Origin: Bacteroidia bacterium
GTDB taxonomy: Bacteria > Bacteroidota > Bacteroidia > J057
Direction of reading: 5' to 3'
DNA: 64,000 nucleotides
NCBI GenBank assembly: GCA_030430205.1
Contig: JAUIGE010000003.1
Coordinates: forward strand, 369,994 to 433,993
Shown: positions 25,090 through 33,909 of the stretch, in pieces
How positions within the stretch are numbered: position 1 is the stretch's first letter
Layout: every line of letters begins with the position of its first letter
The notes under the pieces: generated by a model
Database searches by the model: none
What the model saw: the letters and a program-made list of their open reading frames with translations, nothing else
Told to the model about the DNA's origin: nothing
Program-made: the position numbers and the translations under genes

Positions 25090-26034
25090 TCAAAAAACCT
25101 CCGCCATCATACAGCGGACGCTACCGCCGCCATAGGTCTCGACCACGTCGAGAGGGATGATCAGCAGCTCAGCATATTGGATGAGGGTGTCTATCTGTGA
25201 TGGCCGGAGCGAGTCATGGGCTCGCTGCGACATAATCAAAATGGCCTGCCCATGGGCATTGTAGACTTCCAGCATATTGCCTGCAAAGGCATTCATCTGC
25301 TCATGAGAGATCTCCACGATTTCGTGGCCTGTAGAGCGGAGGCTCGTCTCGACGAGCTGGCGCTCGGCTGGTTTAGGGATAGAGTCAAGGCAAACGACCG
25401 CAAAGCGGGCGCCGAGCGCCATCATCACATTGGTATGATAGATGGCGATGCCTTGCTCGTCTACTGCTTCAAAGGCAATGCCTTTGAGGTCCAGCATATC
25501 GCAAAATTTGTCGAATAGAGACTTGTGGGTGCGGGGCGAAAGACAGGCATAGACAAGTTGATTTTCCCTGTCCATGACCATGCTGCCGGTACCTTCAAGG
25601 TACTCGCCCGGCGCAGCCAGCTGCCTCAGGTCAATGACCTGGGCGTCGCGCTCTTTTTCCACCATGATTTTGGCCGGAATATCCAGCCTGACTTCCGCCT
25701 GCCGATTGGGAGATTCCATCGGATAAAGGATCACTTTTCCATTGCTGTGAAAGGAAATCCAGTTGTTGGGGAAAATCGAATCGGGCGTATGCGGGCTGGG
25801 TGTATCCTCGATCACAGTCACAGAGATACCTTTTTCCCTGATCATGGCTACCATGCTATCAAATTCTGTGAGGGCCAATGCCTGGATTTCTGCTGAACTC
25901 AGGGAGCCATCGTTCTGCTGAAAAGCATTGCTCGTGGCTGTTTGTTCATTGAAACCAAAGCGTACAGGCCGTATCATCAAAATATGAGAGGTATTCTGGA
26001 TATGCTGTAGCTCTTTTTGTTCTTGTGTATGCAT
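25090..26034 (-). CDS. ctlX: Citrulline-utilisation hydrolase (CtlX-type amidinotransferase fold)
   Basis: About 314 residues from the ATG at 26034 (MHTQEQKEL); ATGs at 26046 and 26061 are alternatives. The layout is that of CtlX/dimethylargininase-like proteins: ILMIRPVRFGFNEQTATSNAFQ at the N-terminus, SIFPNNWISFH, YLEGTGSMVMDR (catalytic Glu), AIYHTNVMMALG (catalytic His), and the C-terminal Cys in GGGSVRCMMAEVF. Characterised homologues act on citrulline or methylated arginines. It probably shares a transcript with the arginine deiminase-like gene 140 bases downstream, the two acting in sequence on arginine-derived compounds (inference). Confidence 0.85.
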   Translation of the reverse strand: MHTQEQKELQHIQNTSHILMIRPVRFGFNEQTATSNAFQQNDGSLSSAEIQALALTEFDSMVAMIREKGISVTVIEDTPSPHTPDSIFPNNWISFHSNGKVILYPMESPNRQAEVRLDIPAKIMVEKERDAQVIDLRQLAAPGEYLEGTGSMVMDRENQLVYACLSPRTHKSLFDKFCDMLDLKGIAFEAVDEQGIAIYHTNVMMALGARFAVVCLDSIPKPAERQLVETSLRSTGHEIVEISHEQMNAFAGNMLEVYNAHGQAILIMSQRAHDSLRPSQIDTLIQYAELLIIPLDVVETYGGGSVRCMMAEVF

Positions 26035-26139
26035 CGCTTTTTGCATCAAATATGGCGGCAAAGATGTGAAAATTTTTCAGACTTTCTTTTTCCCTAAGGC
26101 AAGTGTAATTTACAACTTCATTCAACTACTTATGCTTCG

Positions 26140-26706
26140 ATGCAGATGGAAATCACACAAAGTGCAATCACACAAAATGCAATCGAGGTTGGAAATCGAA
26201 TTGCTGTGAAGGAACTGAAACCGGAGTTTATCCATTTGGTCACGAACAATCAGGGTATTATTCACAAGGTATGTAATCTATACTGCGATGCCGCTGATGA
26301 ACGTGAAGACCTTTTTCAGGAGATACTCCTGCAACTATGGAAAGGCTATAAGGCCTTTAAAGGGGATGCCAAACCTACCACCTGGATGTACCGGGTGGCA
26401 CTCAACACGGCCATCTCCAGTTTTCGCAAGCGAAAACGAAGGCCCATGGGGCAAGGGCTCTCGGATTATGAATTCCAGATCCCCAGTCCGGTAGGCGACC
26501 CCGACGCAGATGAAAAGCGCGTTTTCCTCTACAAAGCTATCAGCAAATTGTCAAAAGTGGAAAAAGCCATCATCATGCTGTACCTCGAAGAGCATAGCTA
26601 CGATGAGATTGCAGAAATTGTAGGAATCACACGCAATCATGTTGGTGTTAAAATAAATAGAATTAAAGCAAAGTTAAAAAAGACCATAGAGCCGTATTTC
26701 TCATGA
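26140..26706 (+). CDS. ECF-type RNA polymerase sigma factor
   Basis: 188 residues. Region 2 is at ~30-100 (DEREDLFQEILLQLWKGY and PTTWMYRVALNTAISSFRK, the -10 recognition helix) and region 4 at ~130-185 (KLSKVEKAIIMLYLEEHSYDEIAEIVGI, a helix-turn-helix). The linker is short, as in group 4 sigma factors. It starts transcription of a dedicated regulon on a signal. Its stop overlaps the next start by 4 bases (ATGA), so that membrane protein is probably its partner. The ATG at 26146 is an alternative start. Confidence 0.92.
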   Translation: MQMEITQSAITQNAIEVGNRIAVKELKPEFIHLVTNNQGIIHKVCNLYCDAADEREDLFQEILLQLWKGYKAFKGDAKPTTWMYRVALNTAISSFRKRKRRPMGQGLSDYEFQIPSPVGDPDADEKRVFLYKAISKLSKVEKAIIMLYLEEHSYDEIAEIVGITRNHVGVKINRIKAKLKKTIEPYFS

Positions 26707-27335
26707 ATCTTGATGAATTGAAACATATCTGGCAGGAGCAGAGCGCAAGCCTTGAAGGCTATAAGTTGGAGGCTCAGGAGCTTTCCAGCATGCTGGAAGG
26801 AAAAAGCAAAACGCTTTTGAACAAAATCAACCGCAACATCTTCATTGAGATGGGCGTCGTGGTCGTGCTGACTTTCCTCGGCTTGCTTTTTCTGGAACTT
26901 CAAAGACCGGGCGTATACCTTTCTGAGGTACTCTCTGCGATGGGTTATGTGCTGATCTCCGGTGTCTTTTTTGCCATTAAGTATAGAAACCTCAACAAAG
27001 GAGTTCTCAGAACTTATACCCTCAAAACGGCCCTGACACACATCGTGCGCGTTTTGCACATTTTTATGCAAATCTATTACTGGCTAAGCTATTCCGTACC
27101 GGTATTCGTCTTTGGGGCTGCTTTTTATGGATTGAAATTCAGGACCGAGGCAAATGGCAACAGCCTGTCAAGCCTTCCTGTAGAAAACTGGGTAGGGTTT
27201 ATCCTCAGTATGCTCTTACTCGGGATTTTGTCCATTTTTGCCATGCGACTGTATGTCCGCTGGCTGTATGGCAAGCATTATAAAGAGCTGAAAGCTTGCC
27301 TGGCAGAATTGGAAGAGCAGGAAAACGCCAGCTAA
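26703..27335 (+). CDS. Membrane protein coupled to the sigma factor, putative anti-sigma
   Basis: 210 residues. The N-terminal ~55 are charged and helical (MNLDELKHIWQEQSAS..LEAQELSSMLEGK), followed by TM segments at ~57-77, 82-100, ~118-140 and 155-180. It shows no zinc-binding HxxxCxxC anti-sigma motif. Genes overlapping an ECF sigma factor by ATGA usually encode its regulator, and a cytoplasmic helical N-terminus before the membrane part fits that, but this topology (four TM segments, no large periplasmic domain) is not the standard FecR type. The role is inferred from context only. Confidence 0.75.
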   Translation: MNLDELKHIWQEQSASLEGYKLEAQELSSMLEGKSKTLLNKINRNIFIEMGVVVVLTFLGLLFLELQRPGVYLSEVLSAMGYVLISGVFFAIKYRNLNKGVLRTYTLKTALTHIVRVLHIFMQIYYWLSYSVPVFVFGAAFYGLKFRTEANGNSLSSLPVENWVGFILSMLLLGILSIFAMRLYVRWLYGKHYKELKACLAELEEQENAS

Positions 27336-27381
27336 AGATCACAGAAGTATCACAAAAAAATATACATTCAGACACCATTAT

Positions 27382-27415
27382 CCGGTTGGAGCACTTTGCC
27401 TCAACCGGTTTTTTT
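27382..27415 (+). terminator. Rho-independent terminator of the sigma factor operon
   Basis: A 7-bp stem CCGGTTG (27382-27388) / CAACCGG (27402-27408), a 13-base loop and seven T (27409-27415), 46 bases after the membrane-protein stop. Confidence 0.8.
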
Positions 27416-27461
27416 ATGAATCCGTTGGAAGAGGATCAGGAAATTTAAACATTAAGTGAAA

Positions 27462-28208
27462 ATGACTAGTTTTAATCCTCCTTATCCACAAACCGTTCAA
27501 AAATATCAGCAAATGGAAGGACCTGGTGAAATCTGGTATTTAGAAGAAGTGAATCTCTTTGAATTTTTTTGTCCCATCAAAAACGCAGATGAGACTTACG
27601 AGAAGTATCCCAAACGGAGCTATAAAAAGGGAGAGTTCATTTATTTCAGCGATGACCAATCTGACAAGGTGTTTTTTATTCATGAAGGGGCTGTGAAAAT
27701 TGCCAGCTATACCCAGGAAGGCGATGAGCTTATCAAATCCGTTTTGCACAAGGGCGAGGTATTTGGTGAGATGGCGATTTTTGGGGAAAAACGCCGTTCG
27801 GACTACGCCAAGGCGATGGAAAACACAGAAGTCTGTGTCCTGGACCGGGATCAGGTCTCCGGGCTGATGAAGGAAGTCGGTGGCTTCCGCAATTTCCTCA
27901 TGGGCCTGATGGGCCGCCGCGTCATCTACACGCAAAAGCGTGTAGAGTCCCTCCTGTTCAAAGATGCGAAAATGCGCATCGCCGAGTACGTCTTTGAGCA
28001 AGGCCAAAGTCACGGCAAATCCTCCCCTCGCGGCCTCCGCGTCCGCAACCACCTGACACATCAGGAAATCGCCAATTTTACGGGTACCTCCCGCCAAACT
28101 GTCACCACCATCCTCAATAAATTTCGGGAAGATGGGCTCATAGATTTTGACCGAAAGGCATTCTATATCAAGGATTTGGAAGGGCTGAAAGGGGAAATAG
28201 CGGCATAA
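27462..28208 (+). CDS. Crp/Fnr-family transcriptional regulator
   Basis: About 248 residues from the ATG at 27462 (a GTG at 27456 is in frame). Residues ~45-150 are a cyclic-nucleotide-binding fold (KKGEFIYFSDDQSDKVFFIHEGAVKI, VLHKGEVFGEMAIFGEKRRSDYAKA). Residues ~165-235 are a winged helix with LTHQEIANFTGTSRQTVTTILNKF as the recognition part. The N-terminus has ~40 extra residues before the sensor. There is no Cys cluster for an Fe-S centre, so oxygen sensing of the Fnr kind is unlikely. It lies 30 bases before the Ste24-type protease gene and may control or accompany it. Confidence 0.9.
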   Translation: MTSFNPPYPQTVQKYQQMEGPGEIWYLEEVNLFEFFCPIKNADETYEKYPKRSYKKGEFIYFSDDQSDKVFFIHEGAVKIASYTQEGDELIKSVLHKGEVFGEMAIFGEKRRSDYAKAMENTEVCVLDRDQVSGLMKEVGGFRNFLMGLMGRRVIYTQKRVESLLFKDAKMRIAEYVFEQGQSHGKSSPRGLRVRNHLTHQEIANFTGTSRQTVTTILNKFREDGLIDFDRKAFYIKDLEGLKGEIAA

Positions 28209-28238
28209 AATCCTAACTTGCGCCAAAATTTTGGCAAA

Positions 28239-29480
28239 ATGGACGCAAACCTATATCTCTGGATTATCCTTGGCCTGATAGGCCTGAGTTTTATCTGGAA
28301 CGAAATCCTGGATTACCTCAATCTCAAAGCCCACCAGCAGCCGCTGCCGGAGGAGCTGAAAGGCAAATTTGACGAGGCGAAGTACGCCAAATCCTACGAT
28401 TACCATCATACCAACTACCGCTTTGGCCTGATCCAGGGCATCCTGGGCCTGCTTGTCTCACTGGCCGTGATCGGCCTGGGCTGGCTGGGAGATATAGATA
28501 GCTGGCTGAGAGGCATGCTGCCCGAAGGCAGCTTTTGGCTGCCGTTGGCATTTTTTGGTCTGCTCTACATCGTTTCCGATGTCCTGACACTGCCTTTTCA
28601 ACTCTACAAAATCTTTGTCATAGAGGAGCGCTTCGGCTTCAATAAGATGACGCCTGCCCTTTTTGTCAAAGACAAAATCAAAGGCTATCTGCTGGCCGCC
28701 ATCATGGGCGGCCTGGTGCTGGGCATCTTGCTCTGGCTGGTAGATTGGCTGGGCGAAAGTTTTTGGATCTGGTTTTGGGGCTTTATCACGATTTTCAGCC
28801 TCTTTATGACTGTTTTTTACAGCTCTGTCATTTTACCGATTTTCAACAAACTTACCCCTCTGGAAGAGGGGGAGCTACGTTCCGCCATCACATCCTACGC
28901 CAGAGGCGTAGATTTTCCCCTCGATAACATCTTCGTCATCGACGGCTCCAAACGCTCCACCAAAGCAAATGCTTTTTTCACTGGCCTGGGCAAACGCAAG
29001 CGCATCGTGCTTTACGATACCCTGATCGAAAAGCAAAGCACGGAGGAGCTCGTCGCTGTTTTGGCACATGAAGTAGGACATTATAAAAAGAAGCACATCG
29101 TGCAGAGCCTGGTCATCGGCACCATACAGATGGGTGCCATCTTATTTATCCTTTCGCGATTTGTGATGAGTCCGGCGCTTTCTACTGCCCTGGGAGGCGA
29201 AAGCTACGCCATACACCTCAACCTGATCGCTTTCGGCCTGCTGTTTAGCCCGATCTCTATGCTTATCGGCATTTTTCTCAATCGCTTTAGCAGGAAAAAT
29301 GAATTTGAAGCAGACCACTTTGCGGCCAGCACCTACCGCGCAGCCCCACTCAGCGAGGCGCTGATCAAATTATCTGAGGAAAACCTCAGCAACCTGACGC
29401 CGCATCCGTTATATGTATTCATGCATTATTCGCATCCGCCGCTGATCCAGCGATTGCGTGCGCTCAGCGCACATGAGTGA
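28239..29480 (+). CDS. M48 (Ste24/HtpX-type) membrane metallopeptidase
   Basis: 413 residues from the ATG at 28239. It has about six TM segments (~5-20, 65-85, 100-120, 150-170, 175-200 and ~290-345). The zinc site is HEVGH in LVAVLAHEVGHYKKKH (~277-292), with the third ligand in NEFEADHFAA (~353-362). The upstream VIDGSKRSTKANAFFTGLGKRKRIVLYDTLI is the M48A signature, also found in CAAX prenyl protease 1. Acts in membrane-protein quality control; bacterial Ste24-like enzymes do not process isoprenoid substrates as far as known. Confidence 0.93.
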   Translation: MDANLYLWIILGLIGLSFIWNEILDYLNLKAHQQPLPEELKGKFDEAKYAKSYDYHHTNYRFGLIQGILGLLVSLAVIGLGWLGDIDSWLRGMLPEGSFWLPLAFFGLLYIVSDVLTLPFQLYKIFVIEERFGFNKMTPALFVKDKIKGYLLAAIMGGLVLGILLWLVDWLGESFWIWFWGFITIFSLFMTVFYSSVILPIFNKLTPLEEGELRSAITSYARGVDFPLDNIFVIDGSKRSTKANAFFTGLGKRKRIVLYDTLIEKQSTEELVAVLAHEVGHYKKKHIVQSLVIGTIQMGAILFILSRFVMSPALSTALGGESYAIHLNLIAFGLLFSPISMLIGIFLNRFSRKNEFEADHFAASTYRAAPLSEALIKLSEENLSNLTPHPLYVFMHYSHPPLIQRLRALSAHE

Positions 29481-29500
29481 TCCTCCAAAAATTCTTTTTC

Positions 29501-30019
29501 ATGAAAAAAATAGCATTTCTTCTCCTTCTCACCGCCCTTGTCTCCAGCGCCTGCAATGGAGATTTGATCTCCTATGACTTCGAACGCAGCGCCAGTTTCA
29601 CCATACGGGCAGGAGCTGCTCCCGGCAGCGTGCACAATTTTACCCTGAAAGATTTGAATACAGACTACAGCGCCATCGCAGACGCCAACGGACAGACCGT
29701 TGAGGCTACGGTAGACCTGTATTTGCGCTCCTGCGCCATGGAGTTGGTAGCTCCGCTCAGCCGCGACCTCAACTTTCTCCAAAGCGGAGAAATCTACCTC
29801 AACGCGCCCGGTAACCCGGAAATCAAAGTAGCCGAGCTCACCAATACGGCCAGTAATATCGGCCAATTCGTAGAATTTGTGCCTACCACAGAGCCTGTGG
29901 TCTCCCACTTCCAGGCGGATTCCTACAGCCTGCGGCTGGAGTTGGTTTTCGATCAGTTGGTGACGCTGGATCGCGAAGTGCGGATTTTGCAGAGCTTTCG
30001 GGTATTGGCGGAACCTTGA
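29501..30019 (+). CDS. Small lipoprotein of unknown function
   Basis: 172 residues from the ATG at 29501 (MKKIAFLLLL). The signal ends with SSAC, a lipobox Cys at ~18. The remainder is beta-rich with no Cys cluster and no recognised domain (VEATVDLYLRSCAMELV, GNPEIKVAELTNTASNIGQFVEF). It lies 20 bases after the Ste24-like gene and is probably on the same transcript. Its end is followed by a heptamer tract. Confidence 0.75.
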   Translation: MKKIAFLLLLTALVSSACNGDLISYDFERSASFTIRAGAAPGSVHNFTLKDLNTDYSAIADANGQTVEATVDLYLRSCAMELVAPLSRDLNFLQSGEIYLNAPGNPEIKVAELTNTASNIGQFVEFVPTTEPVVSHFQADSYSLRLELVFDQLVTLDREVRILQSFRVLAEP

Positions 30020-30027
30020 GTTAGTTT

Positions 30028-30104
30028 GCAGTCTATCAGCCGGCAGTATGCTGTTGGGATAGACTGCCCACTGCCGACTGCCCACTGCCCACTGCCCACT
30101 GCCC
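30028..30104. repeat. 7-bp tandem repeat, ACTGCCC, 6 units, with inverted left arm
   Basis: Six heptamers at 30063-30104 (ACTGCCC, one ACTGCCG). An inverted repeat GCAGTCTATC (30028-30037) / GATAGACTGC (30058-30067) pairs the left flank with the first unit. Convergent position: the right edge meets the stop codon of the receiver-kinase gene. Confidence 0.85.
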
Positions 30105-31201
30105 TAAGCTTTCAGCAAATAAAACGAAAAGACACTCCCCACGCCCAACTCACTCTCCACTCCGGCTTTGCCGTCCAGCTTCTCCATGATACGCTCCACG
30201 ATGGAGAGGCCTAGCCCGTGCCCTTCGGCGCGGAGGGCGTCGAGGCGGGTGAAAGGAACAAAAAGTTTCTTTTGCTCGGTTTCTGAAAGGCCTTTGCCAT
30301 TGTCTTTCACCCAAAACCTGACGTACTCGCCCGGCTCGCGGGTGGCACCGATTTCGATTTGGGGCGGTCTCCCGCCGTATTTAATGGCGTTGCTGATGTA
30401 GTTGGAGAGGACTTCCTCTACCCAGGGGGCGTGGCCCAGCGCATCGGGCAGCTGGGGCTGCACGATGATCTCGGGATGGTATTGGTTGATGAAAAAGCCC
30501 ATGCGTTGCATGGCTTCATCTACAATTTCGTTCATATCGAGAATCTCGAACTCTACTTCCTGGCTGCGCACGGAAGAGAGCACGAAGAGCTCTTCGATGA
30601 TGTTGTTCATCTTGTCAAGCAGGTCTTCGACCCCGTTTACGAGGGCTTCGCCTTCCTCAATGGGGAGGTTGCGCAGATCGCGCAGGCGATCGATATTGAT
30701 CTGCACGCTGTAGAGTGGCGTTTTTAGGTCATGGGCGACCGTATAGGCAAAAGCGTCAAGCTCTTTGATCAATTGCTCTTTGGCTTCTTCGGCTTCTTTT
30801 TTCTCCTGCGCCATACGATAGCGCTTGAGTACCTGCTCGATCACCAAAGGCACCAGTTCCAGGTAGCCCGCTTCTATATCTTTGACGATATAATCGCTCG
30901 CACCCAACTTCATGGCCTGAACGGCCGTTTTCTCGCTACCCCCTCCCGTTACCATGATCACAGGAGGATGTTCTTCTTCTTTAGTCAATTCCTCAAGGAC
31001 CTCCAGCCCGGTCATACCGGGCATACGGTAGTCCACCATGATGATATCATAGGTGCTTTCTTTAAGGAGCTTGAGGCCAGACTCGCCATCCATCGCAATT
31101 TTAAGGCTATATCCTTCATGTTCAAGGGCCTTTCTGGTGAGGGTGGCGATCCCAGGATCGTCTTCCATATAAAGCAAGCGTACAACTTTTTCCTCTTGCA
31201 T
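30104..31201 (-). CDS. Receiver-histidine kinase, REC-HisKA-HATPase order
   Basis: 365 residues, no TM segment, hence cytoplasmic. Residues 5-125 form a receiver with phosphoacceptor D57 (IIMVDYRMPG). A coiled linker (RYRMAQEKKEAEEAKEQ) follows, then HisKA with H157 (TVAHDLKTPL) and HATPase motifs EVLSNYISNAIKYGG (N box), WVKDNGKGLS (G1) and GHGLGLSIV (G2). The receiver precedes the kinase and there is no sensor domain, so it probably receives phosphate or a signal from another protein. No partner kinase or output regulator adjoins it. It is divergent from the DUF4159 gene. Confidence 0.9.
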   Translation of the reverse strand: MQEEKVVRLLYMEDDPGIATLTRKALEHEGYSLKIAMDGESGLKLLKESTYDIIMVDYRMPGMTGLEVLEELTKEEEHPPVIMVTGGGSEKTAVQAMKLGASDYIVKDIEAGYLELVPLVIEQVLKRYRMAQEKKEAEEAKEQLIKELDAFAYTVAHDLKTPLYSVQINIDRLRDLRNLPIEEGEALVNGVEDLLDKMNNIIEELFVLSSVRSQEVEFEILDMNEIVDEAMQRMGFFINQYHPEIIVQPQLPDALGHAPWVEEVLSNYISNAIKYGGRPPQIEIGATREPGEYVRFWVKDNGKGLSETEQKKLFVPFTRLDALRAEGHGLGLSIVERIMEKLDGKAGVESELGVGSVFSFYLLKA

Positions 31202-31245
31202 AGTCAGCTGCGGTGTTTCTTCGTAAAAGTATCGAATAAAGCCTT

Positions 31246-31279
31246 TTTGTGAAAATATGTATTCCTTCTCCTATATTTG
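31246..31279 (+). promoter_or_regulatory. Bacteroidota-type promoter upstream of the DUF4159 gene
   Basis: A TTTG (31246-31249) and a TATATTTG (31272-31279) with 22 bases between them match the -33 TTTG / -7 TAnnTTTG consensus of Bacteroidota vegetative sigma. The -7 box is 20 bases before the ATG at 31299. Confidence 0.5.
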
Positions 31280-31298
31280 TCTGACTAATCAATTACGC

Positions 31299-31982
31299 AT
31301 GAAAATAGCTAAAAAAGTCTTTTTTATTCTCTCAATCCTTTCTTTGAGTTTTTTATCTCTCCAGGGACAGGATCAGGCCACAAACCGATTTCACTTCAAA
31401 ATTGCAAAATTAAAGTATGGCGGCGGCGGCGATTGGTACGCCAATCCAACATCCCTGCCCAATTTGATTTCTTTTGTCAACCAAAATACCACCACAAAGG
31501 TAGCTGAAGTGGAGGATATTGTGGAAGCCGGCGGCACCCAGATTTACCAATATCCCTATGTTTATATGACCGGGCATGGCAATGTGTCCTTCTCGGATGC
31601 GGATGCGATGAACCTGCGTAACTACCTCATTTCGGGTGGTTTTCTCCATATAGATGACAACTACGGAATGGATAAATACATCCGAAAGGAAATCAAGAAA
31701 GTATTTCCTGAACTGGATTTTGTCGAATTGCCTTTCGACCATGAGATCTACAGGCAGCATTTTGTGTTTCCCTCCGGCTTACCCAAAATTCATGAGCATG
31801 ACAACAAACCTCCGCAGGGTTTTGCGTTGATCTTTGAAGGCAGGGTGGTTGTTTTCTATACTTTTGAATGCGATCTTGGGGATGGCTGGGAAGATTCTTC
31901 TGTACATAGAGATGCACCCGAATTGCGTCAGAAGGCCCTCGAAATGGGCGCCAATATTCTTCTTTGGGCTATATTGAATTAA
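31299..31982 (+). CDS. DUF4159 family exported protein
   Basis: 227 residues from the ATG at 31299 (MKIAKKVFF), with a signal peptide ending near SLQGQ. DUF4159 features are visible: FKIAKLKYGGGGDWYANPTSLPNL after the signal, YPYVYMTGHGNVSFS and GGFLHIDDNYGMD (~120-135), and ALIFEGRVVVFYTFECDLGDGWE (~185-205). Members are periplasmic and often accompany gliding or exported-protein genes; the biochemical role is unknown. It is followed 11 bases later by a TPR lipoprotein gene, a probable operon partner. Confidence 0.85.
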   Translation: MKIAKKVFFILSILSLSFLSLQGQDQATNRFHFKIAKLKYGGGGDWYANPTSLPNLISFVNQNTTTKVAEVEDIVEAGGTQIYQYPYVYMTGHGNVSFSDADAMNLRNYLISGGFLHIDDNYGMDKYIRKEIKKVFPELDFVELPFDHEIYRQHFVFPSGLPKIHEHDNKPPQGFALIFEGRVVVFYTFECDLGDGWEDSSVHRDAPELRQKALEMGANILLWAILN

Positions 31983-31993
31983 TTATTTATACG

Positions 31994-32581
31994 ATGAATA
32001 AATTTCATTTTATCTTCTGTCTGTTCCTTGCCTTCGGCATGTTTGCCTGCGACAGCAGCACCAAAGTTCCTACACAGGAAGAGATCGCTTCCCTGGAAGC
32101 GAAGTTAAATGATGCGCTTTCGCGCCCCACCAACACCCTTCAAAATGAAGAGATGAATGGTATTATCCGTGAATTGGTAGCTGCTTATGAGTCCTTTGCC
32201 AATGCAAAAGCAGAGGATCCTGCCAGCCTGGGCTACCTCTATAGTGCAGCTGAGTTGTATGAAACCAACCTCGGCGAAGCCACCAAGGCAATAGGTATTT
32301 TCGACCAAATCATCGAAAACCATCCTACACACGAGAAGACTGCCGATGCCCTTTTCAAAAAAGGATACATCTACAATAACACCTTTGGCGATACCGCCCG
32401 GGCACATGCGGCCTACAATGAGTTCATCAAGCGCTTTCCTAATCACGAGATGAAAAAGGATGCCGCCTTTGAAATCCAAAATCTCGGCAAGTCTCCTGAG
32501 GAGATTCTGAATGAAATTTTGAGGAAAAAAGCGACTGAAGATTCTGCCGCTGCGGCTTCTGGGGCCTCTGTTGTAGAGTAG
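31994..32581 (+). CDS. TPR-repeat lipoprotein
   Basis: 195 residues from the ATG at 31994. The signal ends FGMFAC (lipobox Cys ~17). Residues ~60-170 are helical repeats of the TPR/Sel1 type (ASLGYLYSAAELYETNLGEATKAIGIFDQII, HEKTADALFKKGYIYNN, ARAHAAYNEFIKRFPNHEM). The spacing is like the C-terminal TPR of YbgF/CpoB-type envelope proteins. It lies 11 bases downstream of the DUF4159 gene and is probably co-transcribed; a protein-protein scaffold in the periplasm is the likely role. Confidence 0.82.
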   Translation: MNKFHFIFCLFLAFGMFACDSSTKVPTQEEIASLEAKLNDALSRPTNTLQNEEMNGIIRELVAAYESFANAKAEDPASLGYLYSAAELYETNLGEATKAIGIFDQIIENHPTHEKTADALFKKGYIYNNTFGDTARAHAAYNEFIKRFPNHEMKKDAAFEIQNLGKSPEEILNEILRKKATEDSAAAASGASVVE

Positions 32582-32587
32582 GGGATT

Positions 32588-33619
32588 TTATTTACGTTGA
32601 AAAAGCATTTCCTTTCCTCCCTGGTTTAGCAAAAAGCTCTTCACTTCCCCAGCGGCGGTCAGGTTAAAGCTAAGTGTCGCGCCTAATACGGGATTGTGAA
32701 ACTGGGTGTCGGAGCGCGCAAAAACTTCAACCTGCGACTGTCCACTAGCCTGTAAATATAGCCTTTGGCCATCTGTCGTCACAGTGATCTCAAGCCCCTC
32801 AGGCACCTTGTAAGTCCCCACATAGCTGTGGAGAATGTCTTCGGACACTGCTATATTTTGCTCACTGAGCAAAGCAGGCAATGCTGCCCCAGGCGTTATT
32901 TCTTCCGATATCAGGCTGTAAGCCTCTGTGGCTTCATGCTGAAAATCCTGCAATACCGGCAGGAGATTGCTCGTGGCGATGATCTGGAAGCGCATCAAAT
33001 CATTTTTATAAAAAGGATCGTGCATGTGGTACTCGATGACCTCATCGGTGACCTTGCCACGGGCCATATCCGAAAACCATGCATGCTGCTCCGCATGCAT
33101 ATCCATCATGCCCATCGCAAATTTGTTGATGGCTTCAAAATTCGTCTCAATGCGCTTTTTGTCATTGATATACACCCTTTTTAGCTGGTTGAGGATGTCA
33201 CCAAAACGATCCGGGATGATGTCGGTATTGCGCATCAGATTGGCGAAGCCATTGTCGTGAAACTGAAAATCATTCAGCGAAATCGTCAGCGACAAGTAGA
33301 GAAAGCCCTCTTTGCCTTTGTAATCTTCTGGCTTCAGTTTTCCACTAAAAACAAGCTCTATCAGCGAATCCCGCTGCTGATAAAATTGAAACACCTCAAT
33401 GCTGTGCTCTATATCCAGCAACAAATCTCCCTGAACTTCCCTGAGGATCGTTTTCACTTTTTCTTCATGCTTATTCGCTTCGCTTTTGTTGTTGATATAA
33501 AGTGCTATCAAAATCCCGATCACTACCAGAAGAATCTCGCCTATGGCGTAGAAAAGGTAGCTGAGGAGCTTGTTTTGGGTAAAAAGGCCCTGACGATTTC
33601 TGCGAAACAGGCTGATCAT
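32588..33619 (-). CDS. DUF6090 family membrane protein with DUF3471-like tail
   Basis: 343 residues. The opening MISLFRR..GLFTQNKLLSYLFYAIGEILLVVIGILIALYINN is the recurrent DUF6090 start (one TM segment at ~24-42). A long helical region follows. The final ~80 residues (VGTYKVPEGLEITVTTDGQRLYLQASGQ) resemble DUF3471, the C-terminal lipocalin-like domain often found attached to serine beta-lactamase-like enzymes. The DUF6090 function is unknown. It is convergent with the TPR lipoprotein and has 290 empty bases upstream. Confidence 0.8.
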   Translation of the reverse strand: MISLFRRNRQGLFTQNKLLSYLFYAIGEILLVVIGILIALYINNKSEANKHEEKVKTILREVQGDLLLDIEHSIEVFQFYQQRDSLIELVFSGKLKPEDYKGKEGFLYLSLTISLNDFQFHDNGFANLMRNTDIIPDRFGDILNQLKRVYINDKKRIETNFEAINKFAMGMMDMHAEQHAWFSDMARGKVTDEVIEYHMHDPFYKNDLMRFQIIATSNLLPVLQDFQHEATEAYSLISEEITPGAALPALLSEQNIAVSEDILHSYVGTYKVPEGLEITVTTDGQRLYLQASGQSQVEVFARSDTQFHNPVLGATLSFNLTAAGEVKSFLLNQGGKEMLFQRK

Positions 33620-33909
33620 ATTGCTTTGAGTTTACTCAAAACAAGTAACGAAATTTTTGTCTTTGAACTTTCCTGCTAAAGCTTGATTAAATGATTTACG
33701 CGGACAAAACATCATTAATCATGCGAATCAAGAGTTGACTACATGGAGCGGATTACGCGCAAAACCAGCCGCAAAGCCCGAAATCCACTCCAGCTATTTG
33801 TTTTCAAACTACTTTAGTAGCTTTTATTCTGCTTTTCAAAGAAAAGCTGGCGTGGGTGGAGCCTGCTCCTCAACCCTTGATTCGCATTAATCATAAAACC
33901 CAGCGTGAT

